A stretch of 64,000 bases of DNA from Planctomycetaceae bacterium. Its GTDB lineage: Bacteria > Planctomycetota > Planctomycetia > Pirellulales > Pirellulaceae. Below the pieces are notes generated by a model. It saw only the letters and a program-made list of their open reading frames with translations. It made no database searches and was not told where the DNA came from. How positions within the stretch are numbered: the stretch's first letter is position 1; every line of letters starts with the position of its first letter. Below, piece after piece: positions 1 to 9,758 of the stretch. Where the stretch lies: positions 80,800 through 144,799 of the forward strand of contig RECD01000088.1 of assembly GCA_007694185.1 (NCBI GenBank). Reading direction: 5' to 3'. A program made the translations under genes and the position numbers.

Positions 1-1420
1 TGCTGGCGATCTTGATCGACGGCACCGGCTTGCAGCCGTAACAACTGCCCCTGCCGGTGGTGAAGAGGACCAAGTTTGCCCCCCCGGCCACCTTGCCCGT
101 GATGCTCGCCGGATCGAACCCCGGGCTGTCCATGACCCCCAAGCCGGGCCTGTCGATCGGTTCCGCGTAGTGATAGACCGCTTCGAGCGCCGTGCTGCCG
201 CTTTTGGATACCGCCCCCAACGACTTTTCGGTGATCGTCGTCAGCCCCCCGGCTTTGTTCCCGATCGAAGGGTTGTTGTCGATCGTCCCGCCGTACATCG
301 CGACATGCCCCTTCCACCATTCAATCCGCTCCAACAGCCGGTCGGCCACCTCGACGTTGCGACTGCGTTCCACCAACAAATGCTCCGCCCCGTACAATTC
401 CGTCGTCTCCGACAAAACCGCTTTACCGCCACACGCGACGATCCGATCGGCCACGATCCCGACCGCCGGATTCGCGGTGATCCCGGAATACCCGTCGGAC
501 CCGCCACACTCCAATGCCAGCGTCAGACGCGAAGCGTCGACCGTCGTGCGTGTCGCCTGATCGGCCTGATCGAGCAACGTCTCCACCCATTTCTCGGCTT
601 TGGCGATCGTCGCCCGCGTCCCGCCCATCTGCTGCATCGTCATCACCGGGGTCGCCCCGGCCCGCAACAGCGGACGATCGTCGGTCGTCGTGATCGGGAC
701 CACCTGATGAGCTTCGGCGAGATAAGCCGCGGTCGTCTGCTCACAGCCCAAACCGACCATCAACGACGCCCCGACATTGGGATGACGACTGTAGCCGGTC
801 AACGTGCGGCCGAGCATCTGGTGTTTCAACGACCCATAGGCGAGTGCGCAGCCCGTCGTGTGCGTCGCGGCAAATACCCCATCGACGTTCGGCCAACGCC
901 GCATCCGCTCCGCGTCGAACCTGGCCGCCACAAGCCGGCACACGGTGGCGCTGCAATTGACGGTCGAAACCAAACAGACGTAATTCCGTGTGCCGACTCG
1001 GCCGTCCGGACGCAGGTAGCCCTGGAACGTTCGCCGCAGCGGCGTCGGCGAGTCCGGGGGGAAGGTCGCCGCGACATGCCGCAGCGGCTCGTGATCGTCT
1101 CCCAGGTTGTGCGAATGAACATGCCTCCCCGCCCCGATCTCGGCCGTCGCCTTGCCGATCGGCTGGCCATATTTGAACACCGGTTCTCCCAGAGCGATCG
1201 GCCGAATCGCCAGTTTGTGACCGGCGGCGATCGCTTCGGTGACCGGTACCGTCCGCCCGTCCACCAAAACCGTTTGCCCCGCTACCAAAGCCCGCACGGC
1301 GATCGCGACCTGGTCGCGCGGGTGCAGCACCACCACCGCCGGTGAGGCCACCGACGGTGGTGGCGATCCGGAGTGCGTGTCGGGAGAGGACGAAGTGGAA
1401 GCGTTTTCAGACGGGCTCAT
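1..1420 (-). CDS. uxaA: Altronate dehydratase family protein (UxaA/GarD type), 3' end cut by window edge
   Basis: The minus-strand frame is open from the ATG at 1420 to the left edge, about 473 codons without a stop. The N-terminal part is a SAF domain (about residues 28-105) with GHKLAI, KYGQPIGKA and a GRHVHSHN stretch, as in E. coli UxaA. The catalytic dehydratase region follows, with GYLRPDGRVGTRNYV, a CEQT motif, LECGGSDGYSGITANPA and GRGSCYGCKPVPSIK near the edge. Family members are iron-dependent hydro-lyases that dehydrate sugar acids such as D-altronate or galactarate to 2-keto-3-deoxy acids in the cytoplasm. A Ser/Pro-rich stretch of about 27 residues precedes the SAF domain. The exact substrate cannot be told from sequence; galactarate or sulfolactate are alternatives. 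The gene is divergent from sucC. Confidence 0.85.
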   Translation of the reverse strand, partial: MSPSENASTSSSPDTHSGSPPPSVASPAVVVLHPRDQVAIAVRALVAGQTVLVDGRTVPVTEAIAAGHKLAIRPIALGEPVFKYGQPIGKATAEIGAGRHVHSHNLGDDHEPLRHVAATFPPDSPTPLRRTFQGYLRPDGRVGTRNYVCLVSTVNCSATVCRLVAARFDAERMRRWPNVDGVFAATHTTGCALAYGSLKHQMLGRTLTGYSRHPNVGASLMVGLGCEQTTAAYLAEAHQVVPITTTDDRPLLRAGATPVMTMQQMGGTRATIAKAEKWVETLLDQADQATRTTVDASRLTLALECGGSDGYSGITANPAVGIVADRIVACGGKAVLSETTELYGAEHLLVERSRNVEVADRLLERIEWWKGHVAMYGGTIDNNPSIGNKAGGLTTITEKSLGAVSKSGSTALEAVYHYAEPIDRPGLGVMDSPGFDPASITGKVAGGANLVLFTTGRGSCYGCKPVPSIKIAS

Positions 1421-1806
1421 CAGTCGCTGACCTCGGATCGGATCGGGCGGAATCGAAGGGTTCGCCCCACTTCGTTCATTTCCATTCCCATTCATTCCTT
1501 ACATTACCTGGTGCTCCGCGGTTGCCGGTTCACTCGATGATCCGATCAGGGCCGAAGCCGCCCTGATCCGTGCCGGAGGCGGCGGGTAAGCGTCGGTGGC
1601 GAGTCCTGCGCCAGGTGCGGCCAAAGCTTACCACGGAGCGAACTTCAGCGGGCAGCCAAGCGATGCGGCGAGGATGTGCGGCAACGGGGTGCGGCAAAAG
1701 GACCTCCACCATCCCCTCACCTTACGAGACCCGAGGGGCGGTTCTATAATCCCGGCTCGAATCGTCGAACCGTTGTTGCTGGCATCCCGCAAGGCCCTTT
1801 GTCGTC
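1421..1806. other. Intergenic region between the divergent dehydratase and sucC genes
   Basis: No supported gene lies here. It holds the sucC promoter candidate at 1722-1750. Short open frames on both strands have no recognisable product. Confidence 0.6.
1722..1750 (+). promoter_or_regulatory. Sigma70-type promoter of sucCD
   Basis: A perfect TATAAT at 1745-1750 is preceded at 17 bases by TTACGA (1722-1727), a partial match to TTGACA. The expected start is near 1757, leaving about 50 bases of leader before the sucC ATG at 1807. A perfect -10 hexamer is uncommon by chance in such GC-rich DNA. Confidence 0.55.
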
Positions 1807-3000
1807 ATGAAAATTCACGAATACCAGGGTAAGGAATTGTTCCGAGCCGCCGGAGTTCCCGTACTGCAAGGGCTCGTCGCCCGGACCCCGTCCGAAGCCG
1901 CCGAGGCGTTCACCAAACTGGGTGGCTCGCTGGCCGTGATCAAAGCGCAAATCCATGCCGGCGGCCGTGGCAAAGGGAGCGTCATCGGCAACCCCGCCCA
2001 GAAGGGTGTCGTGCTGGTGCGGTCGCCCGAAGAGACCTCCCAAGCGGCCGAAGGGTTGCTCGGCAAAAAACTGGTGACAATCCAAACCGGTCCTGACGGC
2101 CAAACGGTGAACCAGGTCTTCATCGAGCAGGGGTGCTCGATCGAGCGAGAACTCTATCTCGGCATCGTGCTCGACCGCTCCGCCGCCATGCCGGTGCTGA
2201 TGGTCAGCTCCGAAGGGGGCGTCGAGATCGAAAAGGTGGCCGAAGAAACCCCCGACCTGATTCTCAAAGAACACTTCGATCCGGCGGTCGGACTGGAAAG
2301 CTTCCAAGTCCGTAAACTCTGCAAAAAACTCGGGATCGAAGGCCCCGCGGCCCGCGCCGCGGACCGGTTCATGAAGTCGGTTTGTCGGTTCTATGTCGAC
2401 TACGACTGCTCCTTGGCCGAGATCAACCCGTTGGTGATCACGACCGACGGCCAGATGATCGCGTTGGATGCGAAAATCACCTTTGATGACAACGCCTTGT
2501 ACCGCCACCCCGCCATCAAGGAACTGCGGGACCTGAACGAAGAAGACCCCAACGAAGTGCGGGCTGCCGACGCGGGACTCAGCTACGTGCAACTCGAAGG
2601 CAACATCGGCTGCTTGGTCAACGGCGCCGGCCTGGCGATGGCGACGATGGACATCATCAAGTACCACGGCGGCCAACCGTCCAACTTTCTCGATGTCGGC
2701 GGCGGCGCGAACACGGCTCAGGTGACCGAGGCGTTCCGTATCCTGCTGGCTGACCCCAACTGCAAAGGCGTGCTGGTGAACATCTTCGGCGGCATCGCCC
2801 GCTGCACCACGATCGCCACGGCGATCATCGAAGCCAGCAAGGAGGTCGGCTTCCAGGTCCCGCTGGTGGTCCGGTTGGAAGGGACCGAGGTCGAGGAAGG
2901 CCGAAAAATGCTCGAGGAAAGCGATGTCGACATCATCACCGCGGCCGACCTGACCGAGGCCGCCGAAAAGATCGTCGCCGCCGCGAGCGGTGCCGCCTGA
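1807..3000 (+). CDS. sucC: Succinyl-CoA ligase [ADP-forming] subunit beta
   Basis: This 397-residue protein starts [13 protein letters not shown], the classic SucC N-terminus, and continues with an ATP-grasp fold ([12 protein letters not shown] near residue 46) and a C-terminal CoA-ligase domain containing [20 protein letters not shown] and [16 protein letters not shown]. Its length is close to that of E. coli SucC (388). With SucD it interconverts succinyl-CoA and succinate while phosphorylating ADP or GDP, a TCA-cycle step in the cytoplasm. The sucD gene begins 64 bases after the stop, so the two are almost certainly one transcript. The start is set by the conserved N-terminus. No clear Shine-Dalgarno sequence is visible. 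Confidence 0.97.
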   Translation: MKIHEYQGKELFRAAGVPVLQGLVARTPSEAAEAFTKLGGSLAVIKAQIHAGGRGKGSVIGNPAQKGVVLVRSPEETSQAAEGLLGKKLVTIQTGPDGQTVNQVFIEQGCSIERELYLGIVLDRSAAMPVLMVSSEGGVEIEKVAEETPDLILKEHFDPAVGLESFQVRKLCKKLGIEGPAARAADRFMKSVCRFYVDYDCSLAEINPLVITTDGQMIALDAKITFDDNALYRHPAIKELRDLNEEDPNEVRAADAGLSYVQLEGNIGCLVNGAGLAMATMDIIKYHGGQPSNFLDVGGGANTAQVTEAFRILLADPNCKGVLVNIFGGIARCTTIATAIIEASKEVGFQVPLVVRLEGTEVEEGRKMLEESDVDIITAADLTEAAEKIVAAASGAA

Positions 3001-3064
3001 ACCCGCCTTCCGGTCGCATCGTTTTCACTCCCACACCGATCACTCCCACACCCACCACGCTTCC

Positions 3065-3943
3065 ATGTCCATTCTCGTTGATCGCAACACCCGCGTCATT
3101 TGCCAGGGCATCACGGGCAACGCCGGGGCTTTCCACACCCGCGGATGTCGAGATTACGGCACCCAAATGGTCGGCGGGGTCACCCCGGGCAAGGGCGGCC
3201 AGGCCTTCGATGGCCTGCCCGTCTTCGACACCGTCGAGGAGGCCGTCGCCCAAACCGGGGCCGACGCGACGATGATTTTCGTCCCCGCCCCGTTCACCGC
3301 CGACGCGATCCTCGAAGCGATCGATGCCGGCATCCGCGTGATCTGTGCGATCACCGAAGGCGTCCCGGTGATCGACATGGTTCGTGTCTACCGTGCGGTC
3401 AAGGCGAGCGGTTCGGTGTTGATCGGGCCCAATTGCCCCGGCATCATCACCCCGGGTCAGTGCAAAATCGGGATCATGCCCGGTTACATCCACCAGCCCG
3501 GCAAGATCGCGATCATGAGCCGTAGTGGAACATTGACCTACGAAGCCGTCTGGCAAACGAGCAATTTGGGGCTCGGCCAAAGCACCTGCGTGGGCCTGGG
3601 GGGTGACCCGATCGTCGGCACCTCCTTCATCGATCTGCTCGCCCGCTTTCAAGAAGACGACCAGACCGAAGCGATCCTGATGATCGGCGAGATCGGCGGT
3701 TCGGCCGAGGAAGAAGCCGCGGCCTTCGTGAAAGAAAACGTCACCAAGCCGGTAGCGGCCTTCATCGCCGGCCGCACCGCACCGCCCGGCAAACGGATGG
3801 GACATGCCGGGGCGATCATCAGCGGCGGCAAAGGGACAGCGACCGAAAAGGTCGCGGCCCTCGAAGCGGCCGGGATTACCGTTGCCCCGACCCCCGCAAA
3901 AATGGCGGATGCCGTCGTCCAAGCGATGCAGAAGAAAAGTTAA
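3065..3943 (+). CDS. sucD: Succinyl-CoA ligase subunit alpha
   Basis: The protein has 292 residues from the ATG at 3065 ([18 protein letters not shown]), the normal SucD N-terminus and usual length. An in-frame upstream codon at 2990 would add a His-rich 25-residue extension overlapping sucC and was not chosen. The CoA-binding Rossmann domain comes first ([22 protein letters not shown]). The second domain carries the phosphohistidine loop [14 protein letters not shown] near residue 240. It is the CoA- and phosphate-binding partner of SucC. The gene follows sucC directly. Confidence 0.97.
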   Translation: MSILVDRNTRVICQGITGNAGAFHTRGCRDYGTQMVGGVTPGKGGQAFDGLPVFDTVEEAVAQTGADATMIFVPAPFTADAILEAIDAGIRVICAITEGVPVIDMVRVYRAVKASGSVLIGPNCPGIITPGQCKIGIMPGYIHQPGKIAIMSRSGTLTYEAVWQTSNLGLGQSTCVGLGGDPIVGTSFIDLLARFQEDDQTEAILMIGEIGGSAEEEAAAFVKENVTKPVAAFIAGRTAPPGKRMGHAGAIISGGKGTATEKVAALEAAGITVAPTPAKMADAVVQAMQKKS

Positions 3944-4295
3944 CTCGCCCCTTCTGCATTCCGACGCCCCCTCGGGCCGACAAAAAACTGACCTCGACGT
4001 TGTATTCGTCGATCAGTGACAGCTCCTTACCCCGGCAGCGTCCCGCCCGGGAATAGCGGCTATCCCCACTCACCATGCCCTCGAATCGACTCGCTTGCGT
4101 CCGATTTCGATGCGGATCATGTTGTAGCAAGTGGCGGTACGGACAGATCGCCATCGACAAACCGGCTCGCCAGACGCTTTCCCGCCGCGCCTGCGTCGTT
4201 GTATCCGCACCCGATAACCGGGCATTCCGCCGCGAAAAAATACTGAGCGAGTGGCTGCGTCGCTCGGGATTCATCACCGCGTTTCGGGCAGCAAG
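3944..4295. other. Intergenic region between convergent sucD and epimerase genes
   Basis: No supported gene lies in these 352 bases. An imperfect hairpin follows sucD at 3988-4016 (CTGA and TCGACG pairing with CGTCGA and TCAG around TTGTATT). It has no T-run, so it is only a weak candidate transcript end. The epimerase terminator lies at 4235-4265. Confidence 0.5.
4235..4265 (-). terminator. Rho-independent terminator of the epimerase gene
   Basis: Read on the minus strand, GAGCGA (4265-4260) pairs with TCGCTC (4250-4245) around a 9-base loop, followed by AGTATTTTTT ending at 4235. It starts 31 bases past the stop of the minus-strand epimerase gene. Confidence 0.6.
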
Positions 4296-5288
4296 TCAAA
4301 AGTGGCTCCGAACCCAATGCGTCGCCTCGTCGAGCGTTTGGGCCAACTCGCGGCGGGTGTAACCGAGTTCTTGCTCCGCCCGCCGACTGTCGTACCACAT
4401 CCGGTGACTGGTCAATTTTAAGGCGGCGGAGTTGAGTTCCGTTTCCTGACCTACCCGCCGGGCCTGGAACCGACCGTACGCCGCGACACCGACTCGAATC
4501 AACGGGCCGACCGGAAAGATCGGCCGCAACCGCCTCTGGCGGCGGGCCAGTTCGGTCCACAATCGACGATAACTCCAATTCTCACCTGCCAGGATATAGT
4601 GCCGACCGCGCCCCCCATGATCGAGCGCCGACACGATCGCCTCGGACACGTCGCGGACGTCACACACGCTGCAGCCCCCCGTGGGACAGCCGGGAACGTA
4701 TCGCTTGCCCAGTTCCAGAATCATCCGCCCGCTGCTCGGTTTCCAATCCCAAGGCCCTAGCATGAAGCCGGGATGGACGAGCACCGCGTCGAGCCCGCGA
4801 TCGAGCCGCCGCTCGACTTCCGCGACCGAGGCCCGTTTGCTGACTACATAGGCACAGGGAACTTGGTCGTTGGCCGGCGTCAGCGGCGTCTCTTCATGCA
4901 CCGCTGGTGCCGTGGCCCTGCCGACATGCCGTGGCAGCGTGTTGACCGTCGCCACATGCACCATCCGCCGGCCGTGCCGTAGGGCCGCCGCGGCGACCAC
5001 CGCCGTGCCATCTCGGTTGACCCGCAGCGACTCCTCCAGCCGTGTCCAACCGACATGAATCAGCGCCGCCGAGTGGATAACCGCCTCACAACTGGCGACC
5101 GCCCGGTCGATCACCTCGGCGTCCCCCAGATCACCACAAATTTGTTCAACGTCCAACCCCTCCCAAACACGTGGGTCCGGCTTTCCACGAACGAGGGCCA
5201 CAACCTGGTTGCCCCGCTCGGTCAACGCGCGCGCGAGGTTGTTTCCCAAAAACCCGGTCACCCCGGTCAAAAAGACTCGCCTTCCCAA
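4296..5288 (-). CDS. NAD(P)-dependent epimerase/dehydratase (extended SDR)
   Basis: This 330-residue protein has the N-terminal Rossmann motif TGVTGFLG (residues 8-15), and the YVVSK stretch near residue 147 gives the Tyr-x3-Lys catalytic pair. The order GDLGDAEV, VIHSAALIHVGW, then YxxxK is that of extended short-chain dehydrogenases related to dihydroflavonol reductases and the HpnA-like sugar epimerases. The substrate is unknown: it could be a nucleotide sugar or a hydroxy-keto compound. A SPLIT-free single frame and a terminator 31 bases downstream indicate a monocistronic unit. Confidence 0.88.
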   Translation of the reverse strand: MGRRVFLTGVTGFLGNNLARALTERGNQVVALVRGKPDPRVWEGLDVEQICGDLGDAEVIDRAVASCEAVIHSAALIHVGWTRLEESLRVNRDGTAVVAAAALRHGRRMVHVATVNTLPRHVGRATAPAVHEETPLTPANDQVPCAYVVSKRASVAEVERRLDRGLDAVLVHPGFMLGPWDWKPSSGRMILELGKRYVPGCPTGGCSVCDVRDVSEAIVSALDHGGRGRHYILAGENWSYRRLWTELARRQRRLRPIFPVGPLIRVGVAAYGRFQARRVGQETELNSAALKLTSHRMWYDSRRAEQELGYTRRELAQTLDEATHWVRSHF

Positions 5289-5474
5289 TTTGCACGCTCC
5301 TCAACCTGATGACCTAGCGCTCCACACCGATCTCGTCACGGCCGCTACCGAGGGCTTGAATCCTTGATCCGATGGCGAATCCCCATCGCGATCTCAACCG
5401 GGTTACAATTTTAACCGGCGGGTTCAAGCGGTGTCAGCGCGCATCGAGCATCCTTCCGTTAGCAATCGACGACG

Positions 5475-8400
5475 ATGAACGCACGCTTCGTTTTGGCAGC
5501 CTTGGTGGCGAGTTGGTTCGCTCACCCATGCGACTCGTTCGCCGAGCCACCCGACGGCGGGTTTGCCCCTGCGGTCGCGGTCCGTCGAATGCAAACCCCA
5601 GGCGGCCTCGACGTCAGCTTGGTGGCCAGTGAACCGCTGGTTCGCCAACCCGTGGCAATCGAGTTCGACGATCGAGGCCGAATGTGGGTGATCCAGTACC
5701 TGCAATACCCCAATCCCGAAGGGCTGCGACGGGTCGAGGTCGATCGCTACTCCCGCACCCGCTACGACCGGATGCCGGAGCCGCCACCGCATGGGCCTCG
5801 CGGTGCCGATCGGATCACGATCCTGTCAGACACCGACGGCGACGGGCTGTACGACACGGGTCACGATTTCGTCGACGGCCTGAACCTGGCATCCGGACTG
5901 GCCTTGGGTCACGGGGGCGTCTTCGTGCTGAACGTCCCCTACCTGTTGTTCTACCCCGACCACGATCGCGACGACGTCCCCGACAGCGACCCAGAGGTCC
6001 TGCTGACCGGATTCGGGATGGAGGATGCCCACAGCGTCGCGAACTCGCTGACCTGGGGGCCCGACGGCTGGCTGTACGGCTGCCAAGGCAGCACCGTCAC
6101 CGCGAACATCCGCGGGATCGAGTTTCAACAGGGCGTCTGGCGTTACCACCCGATCACCCGCGAGTTCGAACTCTTCTGCGAAGGGGGCGGCAATTCCTGG
6201 GGGCTCGATTTCGACCGCGTCGGCGAACTGATGTACAGCACGAATTACGGCGGCTTCGTGCTATTGCATGGCGTCCAAGGTGGCTACTTCGTGAAATCGT
6301 TTGCCAAGCATGGCGGTCTCCACAACCCCTTCGCTTATGGCTATTTCGAACATGCCCCGCATACCGATTTCCGAGGCGGCCATGTGACCGTCGGCGGGAT
6401 CGTGTATCAGGGCGATGCCTTGCCACAAGCGTTCCGCGACAAGTACATCGCCGGTGACCTACTGGGGCACGGCGTCCGCTGGCATTCGATTCATCCCGAC
6501 GGATCGACCGTCCGCACGGCGAACGGTGGCGAACTGCTGGTCAGTCACGACACCTGGTTCGCGCCGACGGACATCACCACCGGCCCGGACGGGGCGATCT
6601 ACGTGGCTGACTGGTATGACGCCCGCACCGCACACCCCGACCCGGATGCCCAGTGGGATCGGTCCAACGGCCGGATCTACCGGATCGGGCCTTCCGAAGC
6701 GAATCGCCCCGCCGCATTCGACTTCGCCCAGCTCGAAACTTCCCGGTTGCTGGAATTGCACGACAGCCCGAACCAGTGGGTTGTGCGACGGGCACGCCTG
6801 GAACTGGTCCGGCGCGGCGATCGATCGCTAGTGGAAACGTTTCGGGCTCGAGCCCGGCAGGAAACCTCTGAAACCGTCGCGTTGGAATCGCTGTGGTCTC
6901 TCAACGCCTTGAACGGATTCGATGAGCCGACCGCGGAGCGTTTGCTCACCAGTCCCCATGCCTCTGTCCGTTCTTGGACGGTTCGCCTGCTGGGAGATCT
7001 GAGGCAGGTCTCCGACGACATGGCGGAGCGGTTGGACGACTTGGCCGAACGAGAACCCGAACTCTCGGTTCGGCGACAATTGGCTTGCACCGCCGCTCGC
7101 TTGCCAGCGGTTCACGCCATGCCGATCATCAACGCGAACATCCTCCGCGACATCGACCACGACGATCCTCGCATGCCGCTGTTGTGGTGGTGGGCGGTGG
7201 AACGCCACTGCGTGAACGCGCGGGACGAGGTCTTGAAACGTTTTCGAAGGCCGTCGGCGTGGCGATCTCAGTTGGGTCGCGAAGCGTTGCTGCCACGTCT
7301 GGCCCGGCGATACGCCACCGAGGCGACCGACACGGGTTGGGCATCGGTTGACGACCTGCTGAATTCCGCCCCGGACGAAGCCGCGATGCGATCACTATGG
7401 CGGCCGATCCTGGCCGGTTGGTCCGAACAATCGGGCGATCAGGCTGCCGAGTTCCGCAGCCAGCTCGATCCCGCTCACCCGATCGCGACCAAACTGCTAA
7501 CGCACTGGCGGGCCACGCCGCAAGACCCGGTATTGCTCCGCTTGGCCATCGAACTGGGCCTCTCAGAACCACGCCAGACCGCCGTGAGCTTGGCGTTCTC
7601 GGATGCCACCCCACCGGATCGCAGGACCGAACTGCTGAATGTCCTGTCCCCACACCCGAACCCCGACCTACAAGCGCCGGCATGGGACGTGTTGATGTCC
7701 TCCCATCCCGAAGCGGTTCGCATCGCCGCCCTTGGAATCGTCGCCCGAGCGACCGACGAGGCAACGCTCGACCGGTTGGTCGAATTGTTCGCCACGGAAC
7801 TCGGTCCCCGCTTGCAAACGGCAATCGGGGATGTGCTGCTCAGCCGCAAGGCCGCGGCTCGGAAATTGCTGACTTCGATCGACCAGGGGCTCCTACCGGC
7901 CAGTCATCTGCCGCTGGAACAAGCCCGGCGGGTCGCCATATTCGACGACCCCGAGCTCAACGCCTTGGTCACGCGCCACTGGGGCAGCTTGCGTGCCGAA
8001 ACGCCCGAGGAACTGTTGGCGGAAGTTCGCCGGCTCAACAACGACCTTCGCGCCGGCCCGGGCGACGTTCGCGCGGGTCGAACCGTCTATACAAAGCACT
8101 GCGGCAATTGCCACCGCCTGTTTGACGATGGTGGAGGGGTCGGCCCCGATCTGACTTTAGCCAATCGGCAGGACCGCGATTTCTTGCTGACCAGCCTCGT
8201 CGATCCCAGCGGAGTGATTCGCAAGGAATATGTCAGCCAGGTGATCCGAACGACCGACGGCCGGATCCTGACGGGGTTGCCGGTCGCTCCTGACAGCACG
8301 GACCGTGGCGACGAGTTCGGCGTCACCCTGATCGACTCCAAGCTTCAGAAGCTCACCGTGCCGATAAGCCAGATCGAGGACCGCTACGAATCCGCCGTTT

Positions 8401-8498
8401 CCTTGATGCCCGCCGATTTGTATCGACAATTTTCGCCGCAGGAACTCCGCGACCTGTTCGCCTACCTGCAATCCGCCGGGCCGCCGCGGGAGCCCTGA
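5475..8498 (+). CDS. Secreted PVC-type dehydrogenase with HEAT-like repeats and C-terminal c-type heme domain
   Basis: A 1007-residue protein with a signal peptide (MNARFVLAALVASWFAHPC...SFAEP). Residues about 30-410 form a beta-propeller-like dehydrogenase domain (FDDRGRMWVIQYLQYPNP, TWGPDGWLYGCQGS, DITTGPDGAIYVADWYDAR), as in PVC-type membrane-bound dehydrogenases. Residues about 420-850 are helical and HEAT-like. A heme-binding CGNCH lies at 876-880 in a Planctomycetes-type cytochrome domain. Such proteins are exported and are thought to oxidise carbohydrates or polyols; substrate and electron acceptor are unknown. An inverted repeat, GGTTA-n6-TAACC at 5401-5416, lies in the upstream region. 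The next gene starts 113 bases downstream. Confidence 0.88.
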   Translation: MNARFVLAALVASWFAHPCDSFAEPPDGGFAPAVAVRRMQTPGGLDVSLVASEPLVRQPVAIEFDDRGRMWVIQYLQYPNPEGLRRVEVDRYSRTRYDRMPEPPPHGPRGADRITILSDTDGDGLYDTGHDFVDGLNLASGLALGHGGVFVLNVPYLLFYPDHDRDDVPDSDPEVLLTGFGMEDAHSVANSLTWGPDGWLYGCQGSTVTANIRGIEFQQGVWRYHPITREFELFCEGGGNSWGLDFDRVGELMYSTNYGGFVLLHGVQGGYFVKSFAKHGGLHNPFAYGYFEHAPHTDFRGGHVTVGGIVYQGDALPQAFRDKYIAGDLLGHGVRWHSIHPDGSTVRTANGGELLVSHDTWFAPTDITTGPDGAIYVADWYDARTAHPDPDAQWDRSNGRIYRIGPSEANRPAAFDFAQLETSRLLELHDSPNQWVVRRARLELVRRGDRSLVETFRARARQETSETVALESLWSLNALNGFDEPTAERLLTSPHASVRSWTVRLLGDLRQVSDDMAERLDDLAEREPELSVRRQLACTAARLPAVHAMPIINANILRDIDHDDPRMPLLWWWAVERHCVNARDEVLKRFRRPSAWRSQLGREALLPRLARRYATEATDTGWASVDDLLNSAPDEAAMRSLWRPILAGWSEQSGDQAAEFRSQLDPAHPIATKLLTHWRATPQDPVLLRLAIELGLSEPRQTAVSLAFSDATPPDRRTELLNVLSPHPNPDLQAPAWDVLMSSHPEAVRIAALGIVARATDEATLDRLVELFATELGPRLQTAIGDVLLSRKAAARKLLTSIDQGLLPASHLPLEQARRVAIFDDPELNALVTRHWGSLRAETPEELLAEVRRLNNDLRAGPGDVRAGRTVYTKHCGNCHRLFDDGGGVGPDLTLANRQDRDFLLTSLVDPSGVIRKEYVSQVIRTTDGRILTGLPVAPDSTDRGDEFGVTLIDSKLQKLTVPISQIEDRYESAVSLMPADLYRQFSPQELRDLFAYLQSAGPPREP

Positions 8499-8611
8499 GT
8501 CCGTCGACTTTCGGGACGCCTGGCTGCGAGAAGCGATGCGTGGCAGGCGGTTCGTCACCAACCGCAATCGGTCCATCCCGTTTCGTCTGCCCCTTACCAA
8601 AAGAGACCTTG

Positions 8612-9754
8612 ATGCCTTCGCTTCGCCTCGTCCTTCGGATCGGACTACTGGGATTCGGATACCTGCTCGGCGAAACCGTGACGGCAGACGATGCCCCAAA
8701 CACCTCGGAACCGAGAGCCTACTTGAATGTCCTGAGACCGATCGAAAACCCACAACCTCTGCTCGCGGATCACCCGGAATTCTTCGAACCGATTCGGGAA
8801 CAGCAACATTTCGAAGCCGCCGCGATCGTCGACGACGCCGAGGCAGACCTGTCGGTCCGCGCCTGGCGATTTTCCTACAACGCGCGAGGGATCATCGAAA
8901 TGCCGAACCGGCTATCCGCCTCTCAAACCGCGATCATCATGGTCCACCCTTGGGGGATCGATGACGGCCAGGGCTGGAACACGCCGGAGCCGGCCGGAGT
9001 CGCCGATTTCTGCACAGTCGAGAAAAATCATCTCGCCGCTCGCCATACCCGCGAGGTCGTCCGCCCGTTCATCAATTCGCTGCGAGAGCACGTTGGCTTC
9101 GTGATGTACAGCCTGCCGGGCGGCAAGGACCCGATCCGCGAAAAGCTGTATCGATCGCTCAGCCACAGCCCGACCGACGAAGAACGCGGGCAAGGTGCGG
9201 CCGAGTTGGCAACCAAACTGGGAAACTTCGAATACCGTGGCGAACCGCTGCCGAGCAGCTTGTCGCTGTCAGCCGATTTCCCCGTGATCGATTACTTCCG
9301 ACAATTCCCGGGACTCGATGCGGGCTCGCGGTTCAACAACACCGGCTTTTGGGATTTGCCGATCCCCGTCACTCGTGACGTCGACGTCCATCGGGACGAC
9401 ATCGTGATCTATGATTCCGAAGGCTACGAACCGCTCAAGGCTTTCCTGCGGCAGCAAGGCATCCGACACGTGCTGCTGACCGGCTACGCGACCGACATGT
9501 GTTTTTGCCGCACGACCGCCGGCTACGAAAACCTGTCGCGGGACTTCAACGTGTTCCTCGTCGGTGACGCGTCGCTGGCAACCTTCCCGGCCAATACCAC
9601 GCCCCGCTTTGCGGTCAATGCCGCGATCTCCTTCGCGTCGCTCAACCAATTGATCACCCAAGTCTCCTGGGTTCGACCGCTCACCCCCGCAGCGGGCGCC
9701 GAGTCATCTTCCGCGCGCGATCCCGACGGCGGGTCCGCCACACCTCGAGACTGA
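8612..9754 (+). CDS. Secreted isochorismatase-like cysteine hydrolase
   Basis: The protein has 380 residues from the ATG at 8612, chosen because it begins a signal peptide (MPSLRLVLRIGLLGFGYLLG). The frame also runs upstream from 8540 but adds no recognisable domain. The isochorismatase-like core is seen in IIMVHPWGIDDGQ (catalytic Asp region) and VLLTGYATDMCFCRTTAGY, where MCFCRT holds the nucleophilic Cys at its canonical place. The family cleaves C-N or C-O bonds. Export and the unusually long insertion between the two motifs (about 180 residues) set this one apart from cytosolic nicotinamidases. Its position between a cytochrome dehydrogenase and a polysaccharide deacetylase suggests extracellular substrate breakdown (inference). 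Confidence 0.8.
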   Translation: MPSLRLVLRIGLLGFGYLLGETVTADDAPNTSEPRAYLNVLRPIENPQPLLADHPEFFEPIREQQHFEAAAIVDDAEADLSVRAWRFSYNARGIIEMPNRLSASQTAIIMVHPWGIDDGQGWNTPEPAGVADFCTVEKNHLAARHTREVVRPFINSLREHVGFVMYSLPGGKDPIREKLYRSLSHSPTDEERGQGAAELATKLGNFEYRGEPLPSSLSLSADFPVIDYFRQFPGLDAGSRFNNTGFWDLPIPVTRDVDVHRDDIVIYDSEGYEPLKAFLRQQGIRHVLLTGYATDMCFCRTTAGYENLSRDFNVFLVGDASLATFPANTTPRFAVNAAISFASLNQLITQVSWVRPLTPAAGAESSSARDPDGGSATPRD

Positions 9755-9758
9755 GCCG

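Noticed and set aside
170..1345. Long plus-strand open frame opposite the altronate dehydratase gene
   Set aside because: It is rich in Arg, Pro and His as expected of an antisense frame; the minus frame carries clear UxaA motifs.
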